In this document: positions 44,738 to 52,774 of the stretch, in pieces | How the letters are laid out: each line of letters opens with the position of its first letter | Numbering within the stretch: the first letter of the stretch is position 1 | NCBI GenBank assembly: GCA_027451825.1 | Contig: DAIDHZ010000005.1 | Span: forward strand, 31,143-95,142 | Direction of reading: 5' to 3' | DNA: 64,000 nt | Source: Chlamydiota bacterium | GTDB lineage: Bacteria; Chlamydiota; Chlamydiia; Chlamydiales; SM23-39 | Notes under the pieces: generated by a model | Told to the model about the DNA's origin: nothing | What the model saw: the letters and a program-made list of their open reading frames with translations, nothing else | Database searches by the model: none | Position numbers and translations under genes: made by a program

Positions 44738-46624
44738 ATGAAAAGAATTATGAAGAAAAAGTCCTCTTCGATCAACTATATTTACTTTGGATTCTATCTT
44801 CTCCTTCTCATCCTCAGCTCTGCAAGCAATATTTTCACCAAAACAGATCTTTCAGGATCCAGGATGTTTTTCTTTCTCTATAGCATTGGCCAAGTTGCTT
44901 TAGAAACATCTCTTTTGATCTGCATTGCGTATCTTCTAGAGCAATATGTTTCTATCTTTCTTTTTTGGGCCTTCATTGGATTCAGCTTTCTTTTTTTCAT
45001 CCTACATATTCTAGATGGCATCATGGATCGCATTCTCAATCTTTCCATTTGGGATACGATCTCTTTCGTTTCCGATGAAACACTCGATAATTTCCTCTAT
45101 CTTCTAGATGCCTCCGGCATTTCTCTTTGGATCTGGGGCGTTATTTTTATAAGCCTTCTTTCCATTCCATTCATTGGAATCTATCTCTATAAATTCACTT
45201 TTCTTATCGTCAAAAAACATCCCATTTCTTTAAAAATCGAACCTTTTTTCATCTCTTCTCTAGCTTTACCTCTCGGATTATTCTTATGGGATTTTTCAGG
45301 CTATAGAATCATTCATCCCAATACCTATACGGCATTTCTCCAATCTCTTCCTTGGAAAATCACATTTTTAACCCCCAAATCAATCACCCTCGAAACTCCC
45401 CATGTTTTAGCGCCTTTGCCTTTAGAAAATGAGGTAAGAACCTCTCTAGATCGCATCCAAGGATCATTAAACCACAAACCAAACATCTATCTTTTTGTGA
45501 TCGAAAGCCTTCGAAAAGATATTCTTTCCGAAAAAACAACCCCTCATCTTCTTTCCTTTTTTAAAGACCAAAGCCCCATCCAAACAACGCTTGCGAATGG
45601 TAATGGCTCTCATCTTTCCTGGTTTTCCATTTTTCATTCCCAATACTCTTTGTACTGGAATCAGATCCAAACAATGAATTGGAAGATGGGAAGCCCGCCT
45701 TTAAACATCTTGAAAAATTTAGGGTATAAAATCCATTTATACAGCTCAGCGCAACTCGGATATTATGGGATGGAAAAGCTTCTTTTCGGCAACGAAAACT
45801 TTCTTTTAAACTCCTATCAAACATTTCATCATGCACCTCCCATTTCTGCAGCAGACACAGATGCAAACGCTATTTTACAACTTGAAAAAGACCTTCAAAC
45901 AGATCCTTCTTTAAGGACAGGAAACGTATTCATTATTTTTTGGGATTCAACTCATTTTGACTACAGCTGGCCTAAAGAATGGCCTCCTAAATTCACCCCT
46001 TTTGCCAGTGAACTTGCCTATTTCAAAGCATTCTATTCACAAAATCAGATTGAAAAAATTAAAAATCGATATCGCAACGCCGTCTATTACCTGGACTCTC
46101 TCTTTGGGCAATTTGTGCAGAGCGTAGCTCTTGATGATTCCATTGTGGTTATTACCGGAGATCATGGGGAAGAATTTTTTGATCACGGCCATTTATTTCA
46201 TGGATCTCACTTAACAGAAGAACAAACCTCAGTTCCAATTCTGATGCATTTTCCCAAAGATCATCCCCCCATTCAAACTTCTTTCATCTCTCAAATGGAT
46301 ATTTTCCCAACAATGATTGATTACTTGAAGGTAGAAATCCCCTCATTTATCCAAGGGGAGTCAATCTTTAAAGAAAAACAAAAGCCATTCACCGTCATTT
46401 CTCGCTTCAACGCAGGAAGAACTCCCTATGAATTTTGCATTCACAACGGAAACTATAAATTAATTGCTCAATTCATCAATAAAGATACCTTCTCATCTAC
46501 ACAACTTCAACTAAGATCCATCCATACAGCTCATGATGAAAACATTCCTGGACCCGCAAAATACATCCCTCATTGGATTGAACAAGAATTTAAACCGCTT
46601 TTCCCATTCCTTTTTCATGAATAA
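44738..46624 (+). CDS. LTA-synthase / EptA-like membrane phosphotransferase, paralog 1
   Basis: 628 residues. About five N-terminal membrane helices (YFGFYLLLLILSSASNIF; IAYLLEQYVSIFLFWAFIGF; LSIPFIGIYLYKFTFLIV) precede an extracytoplasmic sulfatase-fold domain: KPNIYLFVIESLRKDILSEK, the nucleophile region LANGNGSHLSWFSIFHSQYS, and the metal-binding VVITGDHGEEFFDHGHLFHG. The Cys-x-Pro-x-Arg of true sulfatases is missing. The family transfers glycerol phosphate or phosphoethanolamine to polymers or lipids, so modification of LPS or another envelope glycan is likely. The catalytic position appears to be Ser here and Thr in the paralog at 48031. Between the two paralogs sits trxB-trxA in the opposite orientation. 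Confidence 0.85.
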   Translation: MKRIMKKKSSSINYIYFGFYLLLLILSSASNIFTKTDLSGSRMFFFLYSIGQVALETSLLICIAYLLEQYVSIFLFWAFIGFSFLFFILHILDGIMDRILNLSIWDTISFVSDETLDNFLYLLDASGISLWIWGVIFISLLSIPFIGIYLYKFTFLIVKKHPISLKIEPFFISSLALPLGLFLWDFSGYRIIHPNTYTAFLQSLPWKITFLTPKSITLETPHVLAPLPLENEVRTSLDRIQGSLNHKPNIYLFVIESLRKDILSEKTTPHLLSFFKDQSPIQTTLANGNGSHLSWFSIFHSQYSLYWNQIQTMNWKMGSPPLNILKNLGYKIHLYSSAQLGYYGMEKLLFGNENFLLNSYQTFHHAPPISAADTDANAILQLEKDLQTDPSLRTGNVFIIFWDSTHFDYSWPKEWPPKFTPFASELAYFKAFYSQNQIEKIKNRYRNAVYYLDSLFGQFVQSVALDDSIVVITGDHGEEFFDHGHLFHGSHLTEEQTSVPILMHFPKDHPPIQTSFISQMDIFPTMIDYLKVEIPSFIQGESIFKEKQKPFTVISRFNAGRTPYEFCIHNGNYKLIAQFINKDTFSSTQLQLRSIHTAHDENIPGPAKYIPHWIEQEFKPLFPFLFHE

Positions 46625-46630
46625 GCCAAT

Positions 46631-47998
46631 TCACCGTTTCTCTAGCTCATGTAATAAGTCGACAATTTGATCAGGCCCCACCTTCTTCTCAACCACTTCT
46701 CCGGAAGAAAATAAAAGCGTTGTCGGCATAGCCCGAATTCCTAAATCACGACTTAAATCGCCTAATTTATCCACATTCACTTTCAAAAATTTCACCCGTC
46801 CTTGCAATTGTTGAGCCGCTGATTCAAATACGGGTGCAAATCGTTTGCAAGGGCCACACCATGTCGCATAAAAATCGACAATCACAAGATCGTTCTCTTC
46901 GACTTCTTTTCTAAATTGATCTTCGCTTTGAATCTCAACCACTGAAGATTGATTCTGTATTTTTGAAGAAATTTTCTTTTTTCCCTCAGGTTCTACGTTG
47001 GGACGATCTGAAAGATATTGCTGCAACTCTAAAGCTGCTTTCGCTCCATCTCCAGCTGCAGTGATTGCCTGTCGATAAATAGGATCTGCAATATCTCCCA
47101 CCGCATAAACGCCCGGAATCGATGCCGTCCCTCCTTTTTTCACAACAATATAACCCTGCTTATCCAACTTTAATTGCCCTGCAAAAAGAGATGTATTTGG
47201 TTTTGATCCAATCGCCAAAAAAAGCCCATCCAAAGCAAGTTCGGATAATTTCTTTTTTGACTTTAAAGAAACATGCGTTAAAGATTCCTTACCCCCTTTA
47301 ACCTCAACAACTTCCGTATTGTACATCACAGTCACATTCGACTTTGAAAGAAGCTCTTCGATCCGTTTTTTCTCAGTCGCCTTAAAAGAGCCTTTCCGGA
47401 CAAAAACAAAAACCTTTTTTGCAATCTTGGAAAGATAAAGGGCTTCTACGACAGCTGCATCGCCGCCTCCAACCACTCCAACCACTCGATCTCGATACAA
47501 ATTTCCATCACAAATGGCACAGTTGGTGACACCGCGACCCCAATATTTTGATTCTCCCTCAACGCCTAAAAAATTAGGCTGAGAGCCCATTGCAATGATG
47601 CACGCATCCGCTCGTATTGTTCGAACAACTCCATGAGCGTCCATTGATTTGGTTTGGATTAGAAAAGGACGTTTTGAGAAATCAACAGAGACAACTTCTT
47701 CAGGAACTATTTTTGCACCCCACATTTCAGATTGCTTTCGTAAATTCTCTGCTAATACACTCCCTTGGATTTCCAACTCGCCCGGCCAATTTTGCACACT
47801 ATGGGATTGACTTAAAGCTCCTCCAGGAAGTTGACCTTCGATTAACACAGGCTGCAAATCAGCTCTTCCTAAATAAATCGCTGAAGTAAGCCCTCCAATC
47901 CCGCCACCTAAAATGACAACTTGAGTCGAAAGAGGCTGTAAAGGTTCCTGAGCCATCAAATGGATCATCAAACAAACAAGTAAAACGATTTTCTTCAT
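46631..47998 (-). CDS. Thioredoxin reductase-thioredoxin fusion with N-terminal signal-like segment
   Basis: 455 residues. Residues about 25-330 are a low-molecular-weight thioredoxin reductase: FAD site VVILGGGIGGLTSAIYLGRA, redox pair C160-AIC-C163 (NCAICDG), NAD(P)-site GVVGGGDAAVVEALYLSKIA, and the second FAD site VYAVGDIADPIYRQAITAAG. The usual HRR-type NADPH loop is VRKGSFKATEKKR. Residues about 350-455 are a thioredoxin with VIVDFYATWCGPCKRFAPVF (CGPC 381-384) and cis-Pro in RAMPTTLLF. The start MKKIVLLVCLMIHLMAQEP looks like a cleavable signal peptide, which is unusual for an NADPH enzyme. It converges with paralog 1 and is divergent from paralog 2. Confidence 0.9.
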   Translation of the reverse strand: MKKIVLLVCLMIHLMAQEPLQPLSTQVVILGGGIGGLTSAIYLGRADLQPVLIEGQLPGGALSQSHSVQNWPGELEIQGSVLAENLRKQSEMWGAKIVPEEVVSVDFSKRPFLIQTKSMDAHGVVRTIRADACIIAMGSQPNFLGVEGESKYWGRGVTNCAICDGNLYRDRVVGVVGGGDAAVVEALYLSKIAKKVFVFVRKGSFKATEKKRIEELLSKSNVTVMYNTEVVEVKGGKESLTHVSLKSKKKLSELALDGLFLAIGSKPNTSLFAGQLKLDKQGYIVVKKGGTASIPGVYAVGDIADPIYRQAITAAGDGAKAALELQQYLSDRPNVEPEGKKKISSKIQNQSSVVEIQSEDQFRKEVEENDLVIVDFYATWCGPCKRFAPVFESAAQQLQGRVKFLKVNVDKLGDLSRDLGIRAMPTTLLFSSGEVVEKKVGPDQIVDLLHELEKR

Positions 47999-48030
47999 TC
48001 CAAACTCTCCGTCTCAAACAAGTTCAACAT

Positions 48031-49941
48031 ATGTACCACATTTCAACAAAAAACAACAACTTGCCCAAAATACAGCTTTGTATCATCTTATATATCTTAT
48101 ACCCTATGCATCATCGATTGCAAAAAATTGTCCAATTTACATCTCAAAAAATAGAAATTAATTACCTTTACTTTCTTATTTTATTTTTTTGGATTGGATC
48201 CCTAACATTATTTCATATCTTTCAAGATCCTACAATCCAACCAAAATCTTTTTGTTTTCTTTATATCCTCTTACAAACTGCTTTTGAAATTGAAGTTTTC
48301 ATTCTTTTTGCCTATCTTTTAAAACGATTCTTTTCTCGTATCCATTCTTTCATTTTCTCATTTGTCACCGTCTTGTTTCTTGTTCATTTTGTCGATTTCA
48401 TCATGCTTCGATTGCTCGACACTTCCATTATGTATTTATTTAAATTCGTTTTTGGAGAAGGGCTTTTTCACATTTTTAGAGTCTTTGTCGCACTCAATAT
48501 GAACCAAACAATGATCGGAATGATCATTGCATCAATTCTAGCTGTCCCTATCATCGGCATCTTATTGGACTTAAGCTTACTTCAATTGACCAAAAAAAAG
48601 CCTCTTTACCTCTCTTTCAATCAGATCATTCAAATCTTAGGATCCACTGTATGCATCCTTTTTATGTTTGATTTTTATGCAAAGTCGCAGCTTTCCATAT
48701 TCTCTTACAAAAAATTTCAAAAAACACTTCCCTTAGGAACTACTTTTTTAAGTCCTCATAGAGAAAAAATCGTTCTTGATCAACCTATAAAGACGCCTCA
48801 AGAACCAAATCTCACTCTCTCGGGTCCCATTTCAAAACCTAATATTTATCTCTTCATCATAGAAACACTGAGGAAAGACTTTATCACAAAGGAAATCGCT
48901 CCTTATCTAACCTCTTTTGCCCAAGAAAACATCCAATTTCCCCTCTCTTTTTCCAATGCAAACGGCACACAACACTCCTGGTTTTCCATTTTTTATTCCA
49001 TGCTGCCATGTCATTGGACATACATTCATCAAGAATGGAAAGAAGGAAGCCCGGCACTCCAAAAGCTCAAGCAAATGGGCTATAAAATTCACGTATATCC
49101 ATCCACCGATCTCTGCTATTTCGACATGGACCAAGTGCTTTTTGGAGAAAATAGAAAACTCATTGACACCATCAAGGAATTTCCTCAAGTCACTCATTTA
49201 GAAGCCTGGCAAAAAGATGCCATTTGTCTTGAAAATTTTCAAAAAGACTATCTTGCAAATCACTTAAAAGAAGGGAATCTTTTTATTTTTTTCTTAGATG
49301 CAACCCACTCTGAATATAGCTTTCCCCCTCCTGGAAAATTCCACCCCATTCCTAAACAAATTGATTATCTGACATTAACCAAACAAAATATCGAACCCAT
49401 TAAAAATCGCTATCGAAATGCATGCGCTTACATAGATCTATTAATGCATCAATTTTTCCAATTTCTCAAATCAAATCAAGCTTATGAAGATTCTTGCATC
49501 ATGATTACGGGAGATCATGGAGAAGAATTTTTCGAAGAAGGAGCTCTGTTTCATGGAACTCATCTCAACCGTTTTCAAACAAGCGTCCCTATTTTCTTCA
49601 AATTTCAAAATAACAATCTTCCTGTACACGCCAAAATCGCAACCCACATCGATATATTTCCATCGCTATTTCAATATCTAAATGTATCTCTTCCTGAGAG
49701 AAACGGATGGTCTATATTTCATCCTGAGCCTAGAAATTATTGGATCACATTCGCTCAAAATGGATTAGAAACTCCGCAAGAATTTCTTCTCGAAACGGAT
49801 CAATTTGCTTTAAGAGCCCGTTTTTTATCTTCAGATATTTACAAAGAAAATGCATTAGAAGTCATATCTTGGAAAACTGACACTGAACTGTCCCCTCAAG
49901 AAGCGATGGATTCTCATTTTCATCAATTATTTCTTCACTGA
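48031..49941 (+). CDS. LTA-synthase / EptA-like membrane phosphotransferase, paralog 2
   Basis: 636 residues, same layout as paralog 1: a membrane part of about five helices (LYFLILFFWIGSLTLFHIF; FLYILLQTAFEIEVFILFAY; MIGMIIASILAVPIIGILLD), then KPNIYLFIIETLRKDFITKE, NANGTQHSWFSIFYSMLPCH, and IMITGDHGEEFFEEGALFHG THLNRFQTSVPIFFKF. The nucleophile equivalent appears to be Thr in NGT. The first 28 or so codons may not belong to the protein: an internal ATG at 48106 (MHHRLQKIVQFTSQKI) would give a more ordinary start, and which is used cannot be told. It overlaps the convergent methyltransferase gene by 15 bp. Confidence 0.82.
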   Translation: MYHISTKNNNLPKIQLCIILYILYPMHHRLQKIVQFTSQKIEINYLYFLILFFWIGSLTLFHIFQDPTIQPKSFCFLYILLQTAFEIEVFILFAYLLKRFFSRIHSFIFSFVTVLFLVHFVDFIMLRLLDTSIMYLFKFVFGEGLFHIFRVFVALNMNQTMIGMIIASILAVPIIGILLDLSLLQLTKKKPLYLSFNQIIQILGSTVCILFMFDFYAKSQLSIFSYKKFQKTLPLGTTFLSPHREKIVLDQPIKTPQEPNLTLSGPISKPNIYLFIIETLRKDFITKEIAPYLTSFAQENIQFPLSFSNANGTQHSWFSIFYSMLPCHWTYIHQEWKEGSPALQKLKQMGYKIHVYPSTDLCYFDMDQVLFGENRKLIDTIKEFPQVTHLEAWQKDAICLENFQKDYLANHLKEGNLFIFFLDATHSEYSFPPPGKFHPIPKQIDYLTLTKQNIEPIKNRYRNACAYIDLLMHQFFQFLKSNQAYEDSCIMITGDHGEEFFEEGALFHGTHLNRFQTSVPIFFKFQNNNLPVHAKIATHIDIFPSLFQYLNVSLPERNGWSIFHPEPRNYWITFAQNGLETPQEFLLETDQFALRARFLSSDIYKENALEVISWKTDTELSPQEAMDSHFHQLFLH

Positions 49942-50583
49942 ATACCAAAGCAGATCTTTGGCAAATAATCGATTCAAATACAAAGAGGTATAAGGAGAAA
50001 CCGGAAGAAAAGGTAAAATTTTCCCCTGTAAAGGAATGATCTGAATATCTCGAAATCGAGACGAAAGCATCGTATAAAGACTTTTCCAAGAAAATTGGCG
50101 CACATGAGTCGGATCATTTTCATACTCTTTCCCGAATAAAAACTTCAGCCGATTCTTGACTCGAAATGCATTTGGAACCGAACCTATAAACAAACCACCG
50201 GGGCGTAAACTGGCATGCAAACGCTCTAAAAAAGGATCCAAAACAAATAAATGCTCTAAAATTTCACACGCTACAATGACATCAAAAGATTCCGGGGCAA
50301 ACGTCCACTCCTCATTCAAATTCAACCAACACGTTTGAATATCTAAAGAAGAGCGTGCCATCTCTAGAGCCTTTCGATCAATGTCGACTCCTGTGATCTC
50401 ATTACCTTCAACGTAAAAAGAAGTTAAAGCTCCGTCTCTACATCCTAAATCTAAAATCTTTTTCCCAGTCCCAATCCAATTCTTCATGTATACGCCACGC
50501 TGTCCATGGCAATACAAATATCCATAGCGATTTCTGCTTTGATGATGGTGTTGATAAAGAGATTCTAAGAGATTTTTTTCCAT
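49927..50583 (-). CDS. SAM-dependent class I methyltransferase
   Basis: 218 residues. The SAM-binding motif I is KKILDLGCRDGALTSFYVEG, then EITGVDIDRKALEMARSSLD, motif II-like FDVIVACEILEHLFVLDPFL, and LRPGGLFIGSVPNAFRV (post II). Such stand-alone enzymes with no extra domain can methylate small molecules, quinones, lipids or sugars. The tail is hydrophobic and lacks specificity-defining features. It converges with the LTA-synthase-like paralog, overlapping by 15 bp; upstream lies the GxxExxY cassette. The neighbourhood suggests an envelope polymer, but that is inference. Confidence 0.83.
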   Translation of the reverse strand: MEKNLLESLYQHHHQSRNRYGYLYCHGQRGVYMKNWIGTGKKILDLGCRDGALTSFYVEGNEITGVDIDRKALEMARSSLDIQTCWLNLNEEWTFAPESFDVIVACEILEHLFVLDPFLERLHASLRPGGLFIGSVPNAFRVKNRLKFLFGKEYENDPTHVRQFSWKSLYTMLSSRFRDIQIIPLQGKILPFLPVSPYTSLYLNRLFAKDLLWYSVKK

Positions 50584-50771
50584 AGATCTAAAACATTATG
50601 CCGAAAATCAAAAACAAGGGCAAGATGCAAGAACTTCTAAGTGACCGCTCCCTCTCCTAAAGGCGAAGGCTTCTAGGGATAGGATATTCTAAATGTTGGC
50701 ATTGAATAGAAAAATTAAAAAACGATTTGGTTTTAAATTTTTTCCAGCATAAACTTCGCCATTTCTTTGTA

Positions 50772-50821
50772 AACAGGATCGGCTTCGCCGGCAGGATCGC
50801 TCACTTCGTTCGCGGCAGGAT
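50772..50821. repeat. 50-bp inverted repeat, left copy, flanking the GxxExxY gene
   Basis: AACAGGATCGGCTTCGCCGG then CAGGATCGCTCACTTCGTTC and GCGGCAGGAT. It is the reverse complement of 51401-51450 with a single mismatch. The copy itself contains related words (CAGGATCG repeated) and small hairpins. It ends 4 bp before the ATG of the gene. Confidence 0.9.
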
Positions 50822-50980
50822 AAGAATGTTTAAATGTGACTCTGATTTGCTTTGTACCAACGTGACTGGTCGTGTTTTGAGCTGCTGCTTTGAAGTTATG
50901 CGAGAGCTTGGTTGCGGCTTTTTGGAATCGATTTATAAAAAAGCTCTAATCATCGCTCTGAAAAACAATGGGATGAATAT

Positions 50981-51164
50981 AGAGCCAATTGCAAAACTCA
51001 TTTCCCCGTTAAAATCCCCCTTTTGTGGCCATTTAAGTTCACTCTCCTTACCCAACCCACCAGGGGTTGGGTTCGTCGAAGTGAATCGGGCAAGCTTGCT
51101 TGCCCTCTTAACTGGCCCCAAAATCATCGATTTTCCCGGGCAAAGCAGTTTTGCAATTGGCTCT
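50981..51164. mobile_element. AGAGCCAATTGC element, copy 3, inserted in the GxxExxY gene
   Basis: 184 bp, close to copy 1 but in the opposite orientation, with the same inner hairpins (CCCAACCCACCAGGGGTTGG, GGGCAAGCTTGCTTGCCC). Flanked by TATA on both sides. The gene is joined again if the element and one T are removed, which shows the element inserted after the gene existed. Confidence 0.9.
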
Positions 51165-51400
51165 ATAGAGACAGAAAAATCATTTGAAGTTTTTTAGAAA
51201 ACAAAAAATCGGTCTCTACATTGCTGATCTTGTTATCAATAAATCAGTCATTGTAGAACTCAAATGCTGTAAGTCTTTAGCTCCGGAACATCAAGCACAG
51301 CTCATTCATTACCTTGCCGCAGCAAATCTTCCTGTTGGTTTGTTGGTCAATTTTGGACACAGACACTTACAGTATAAGCGCGTTTGCCATCCTCTGTGTT

Positions 51401-51450
51401 ATCCTACCGCGAACGAAGTGAGCGATCCTGCCGGCGAAGCCGATCCTGTT
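51401..51450. repeat. 50-bp inverted repeat, right copy, flanking the GxxExxY gene
   Basis: ATCCTACCGCGAACGAAGTG then AGCGATCCTGCCGGCGAAGC and CGATCCTGTT. Reverse complement of the left copy at 50772-50821 with one difference (T for C). It covers the last codons of the gene, so the cassette boundaries follow the coding region closely. Confidence 0.9.
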
Positions 51451-51632
51451 CCTTTTTAATATCTTGAAAGGTTTCACAAATATAGGTACCAATTAACCGG
51501 ATGAACCTTGAATTTAATATTGACCCCGACTTTTTATTCGAAATTTGAGAGCTTTTAATCGGTTTTCTTCTCGGGGCCTTTCAACTGGAACGAGTATATA
51601 CGGACTTTGACGATTTCCCTAACAACCAGCTT

Positions 51633-52631
51633 TTACGAATTTTGAGCTGGCAAAGAGATCTGAGCCAATCTACGAAATTCTGTCACTATGCGCATCGGAG
51701 TATTCGGATTCATTTTTAAAAACTCATCCAGAAAACTCTCTGCCCACATACGAAGATCTCCGTAAGAAGCATCCGGCTTTTCTAAAAACACTCGCACTTT
51801 CAAATTCAATTCTTTTAAGAGAAGCACTCCATCTTGCAAAGGCTCGATTTCCGTTTTGCATAAATGCTGAATATAACTTTGTAACTGCGCAATTTGCTTC
51901 AATAATTTTCCGTTTTCTGTAACAAAACGTAAATTGATTTGCTCTCTATCCTTTCTAAGAGCATCAAATTTCATACCAGCAGCAATATAAATATTGGTTA
52001 ATTGCTCAATGTGTTTGCTACATAAATCACTTATATCAGATGCTTTAGAATCAATTTCTGAACCATCTGAATTTTTCAAACCATACTTTTTAACCAACCA
52101 AGACCACTCTTGCACAAGATCTAAAGCATCTGCATGGGTATAATCCATCACAACTTGTTCCGATCGATTCAACCAAAAATCACGATTCTTTTTATTAAAG
52201 TTGATCTCACCTAAATTTTTCTTAATTTGATCTAAATGCTCTTGAAGAAGAACTTTATTTTTTTCAATACTCTCTTCCCAATGATAGATCTGTCGCTGAA
52301 ATCGATTCATAGAATTCACTTCTTCTTGAATAAGTACAGCAATTTCCGAAAGTAGTTTTTCATTTCCAACTAAACGATCTACATTCAATGGTAAAGATCC
52401 TTGAGGATCGCAAGGATTTGCAACAGGGACTTCTTCTACATGAGAATTTAAAGATGCTGCAATTTCTTGTACTTTAGTCTGTTCGAAAGATTTTTCATGA
52501 GAAACGCTATCTTTACATACAGACTGATCATCTTGCACTTTAGAATCAAACTGAGACTGAGTCTGCTCATTCATTTGATTCTCTACGTTAACTTCAGCAG
52601 GTGCCGCAGAGCCTTCTTCCATATTGGACAT
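51633..52631 (-). CDS. Hypothetical coiled-coil protein, 332 aa
   Basis: No family recognised. The N-terminus is Ser/Glu/Gln-rich and acidic (MSNMEEGSAAPAEVNVENQM), without a signal peptide. From about residue 90 it is strongly helical with heptads (RFQRQIYHWEESIEKNKVLL, QEHLDQIKKNLGEINFNKKN), and the C-terminus holds FRRLAQISLPAQ. There are no membrane segments. A free N-terminus of this kind followed by coiled coil suggests a type III secretion substrate or a scaffold protein, which is inference. It lies between the GxxExxY cassette and another orphan gene on the same strand, with 170 bp of spacer to the cassette. Confidence 0.72.
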   Translation of the reverse strand: MSNMEEGSAAPAEVNVENQMNEQTQSQFDSKVQDDQSVCKDSVSHEKSFEQTKVQEIAASLNSHVEEVPVANPCDPQGSLPLNVDRLVGNEKLLSEIAVLIQEEVNSMNRFQRQIYHWEESIEKNKVLLQEHLDQIKKNLGEINFNKKNRDFWLNRSEQVVMDYTHADALDLVQEWSWLVKKYGLKNSDGSEIDSKASDISDLCSKHIEQLTNIYIAAGMKFDALRKDREQINLRFVTENGKLLKQIAQLQSYIQHLCKTEIEPLQDGVLLLKELNLKVRVFLEKPDASYGDLRMWAESFLDEFLKMNPNTPMRIVTEFRRLAQISLPAQNS

Positions 52632-52774
52632 AATTATTTATCCCCTCTTATCGGCCATCATCTCAAACAGACAACGCCCTCATGGCTCATTCTATCAAAA
52701 AAGGTATTATTATCAATAAATAACTTAATTAAGAATGTAAATATTAAATTAAATATAAACTAAAGCAGAGTAAC

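Larger units (their letters stand above)
50826..51459 (+). pseudogene. GxxExxY-family gene, split by a MITE-like element
   Basis: Two parts of a GxxExxY protein (a small nuclease-like PD-(D/E)XK relative). N-terminal part from 50826: MFKCDSDLLCTNVTGRVLSC, CFEVMRELGCGFLESIYKKA with the signature GxxExxY; then the 184-bp AGAGCCAATTGC element interrupts codons after GMNIE. The C-terminal part from 51167 reads TEKSFEVF, and a shift in the six-T run near 51188-51193 restores RKQKIGLYIADLVINKSVIV, ELKCCKSLAPEHQAQLIHYL and LLVNFG. The conserved D...VIVELK core is intact. So the gene has an insertion and a one-base frameshift. It is bracketed by 50-bp inverted repeats. The stop at 51457 lies just outside the right repeat. 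Confidence 0.85.

Noticed and set aside
44738..46624. True sulfatase
   Set aside because: No Cys-x-Pro-x-Arg or Ser-x-Pro-x-Arg formylglycine motif; membrane helices and NG(S/T) site fit LTA-synthase/EptA-like enzymes.
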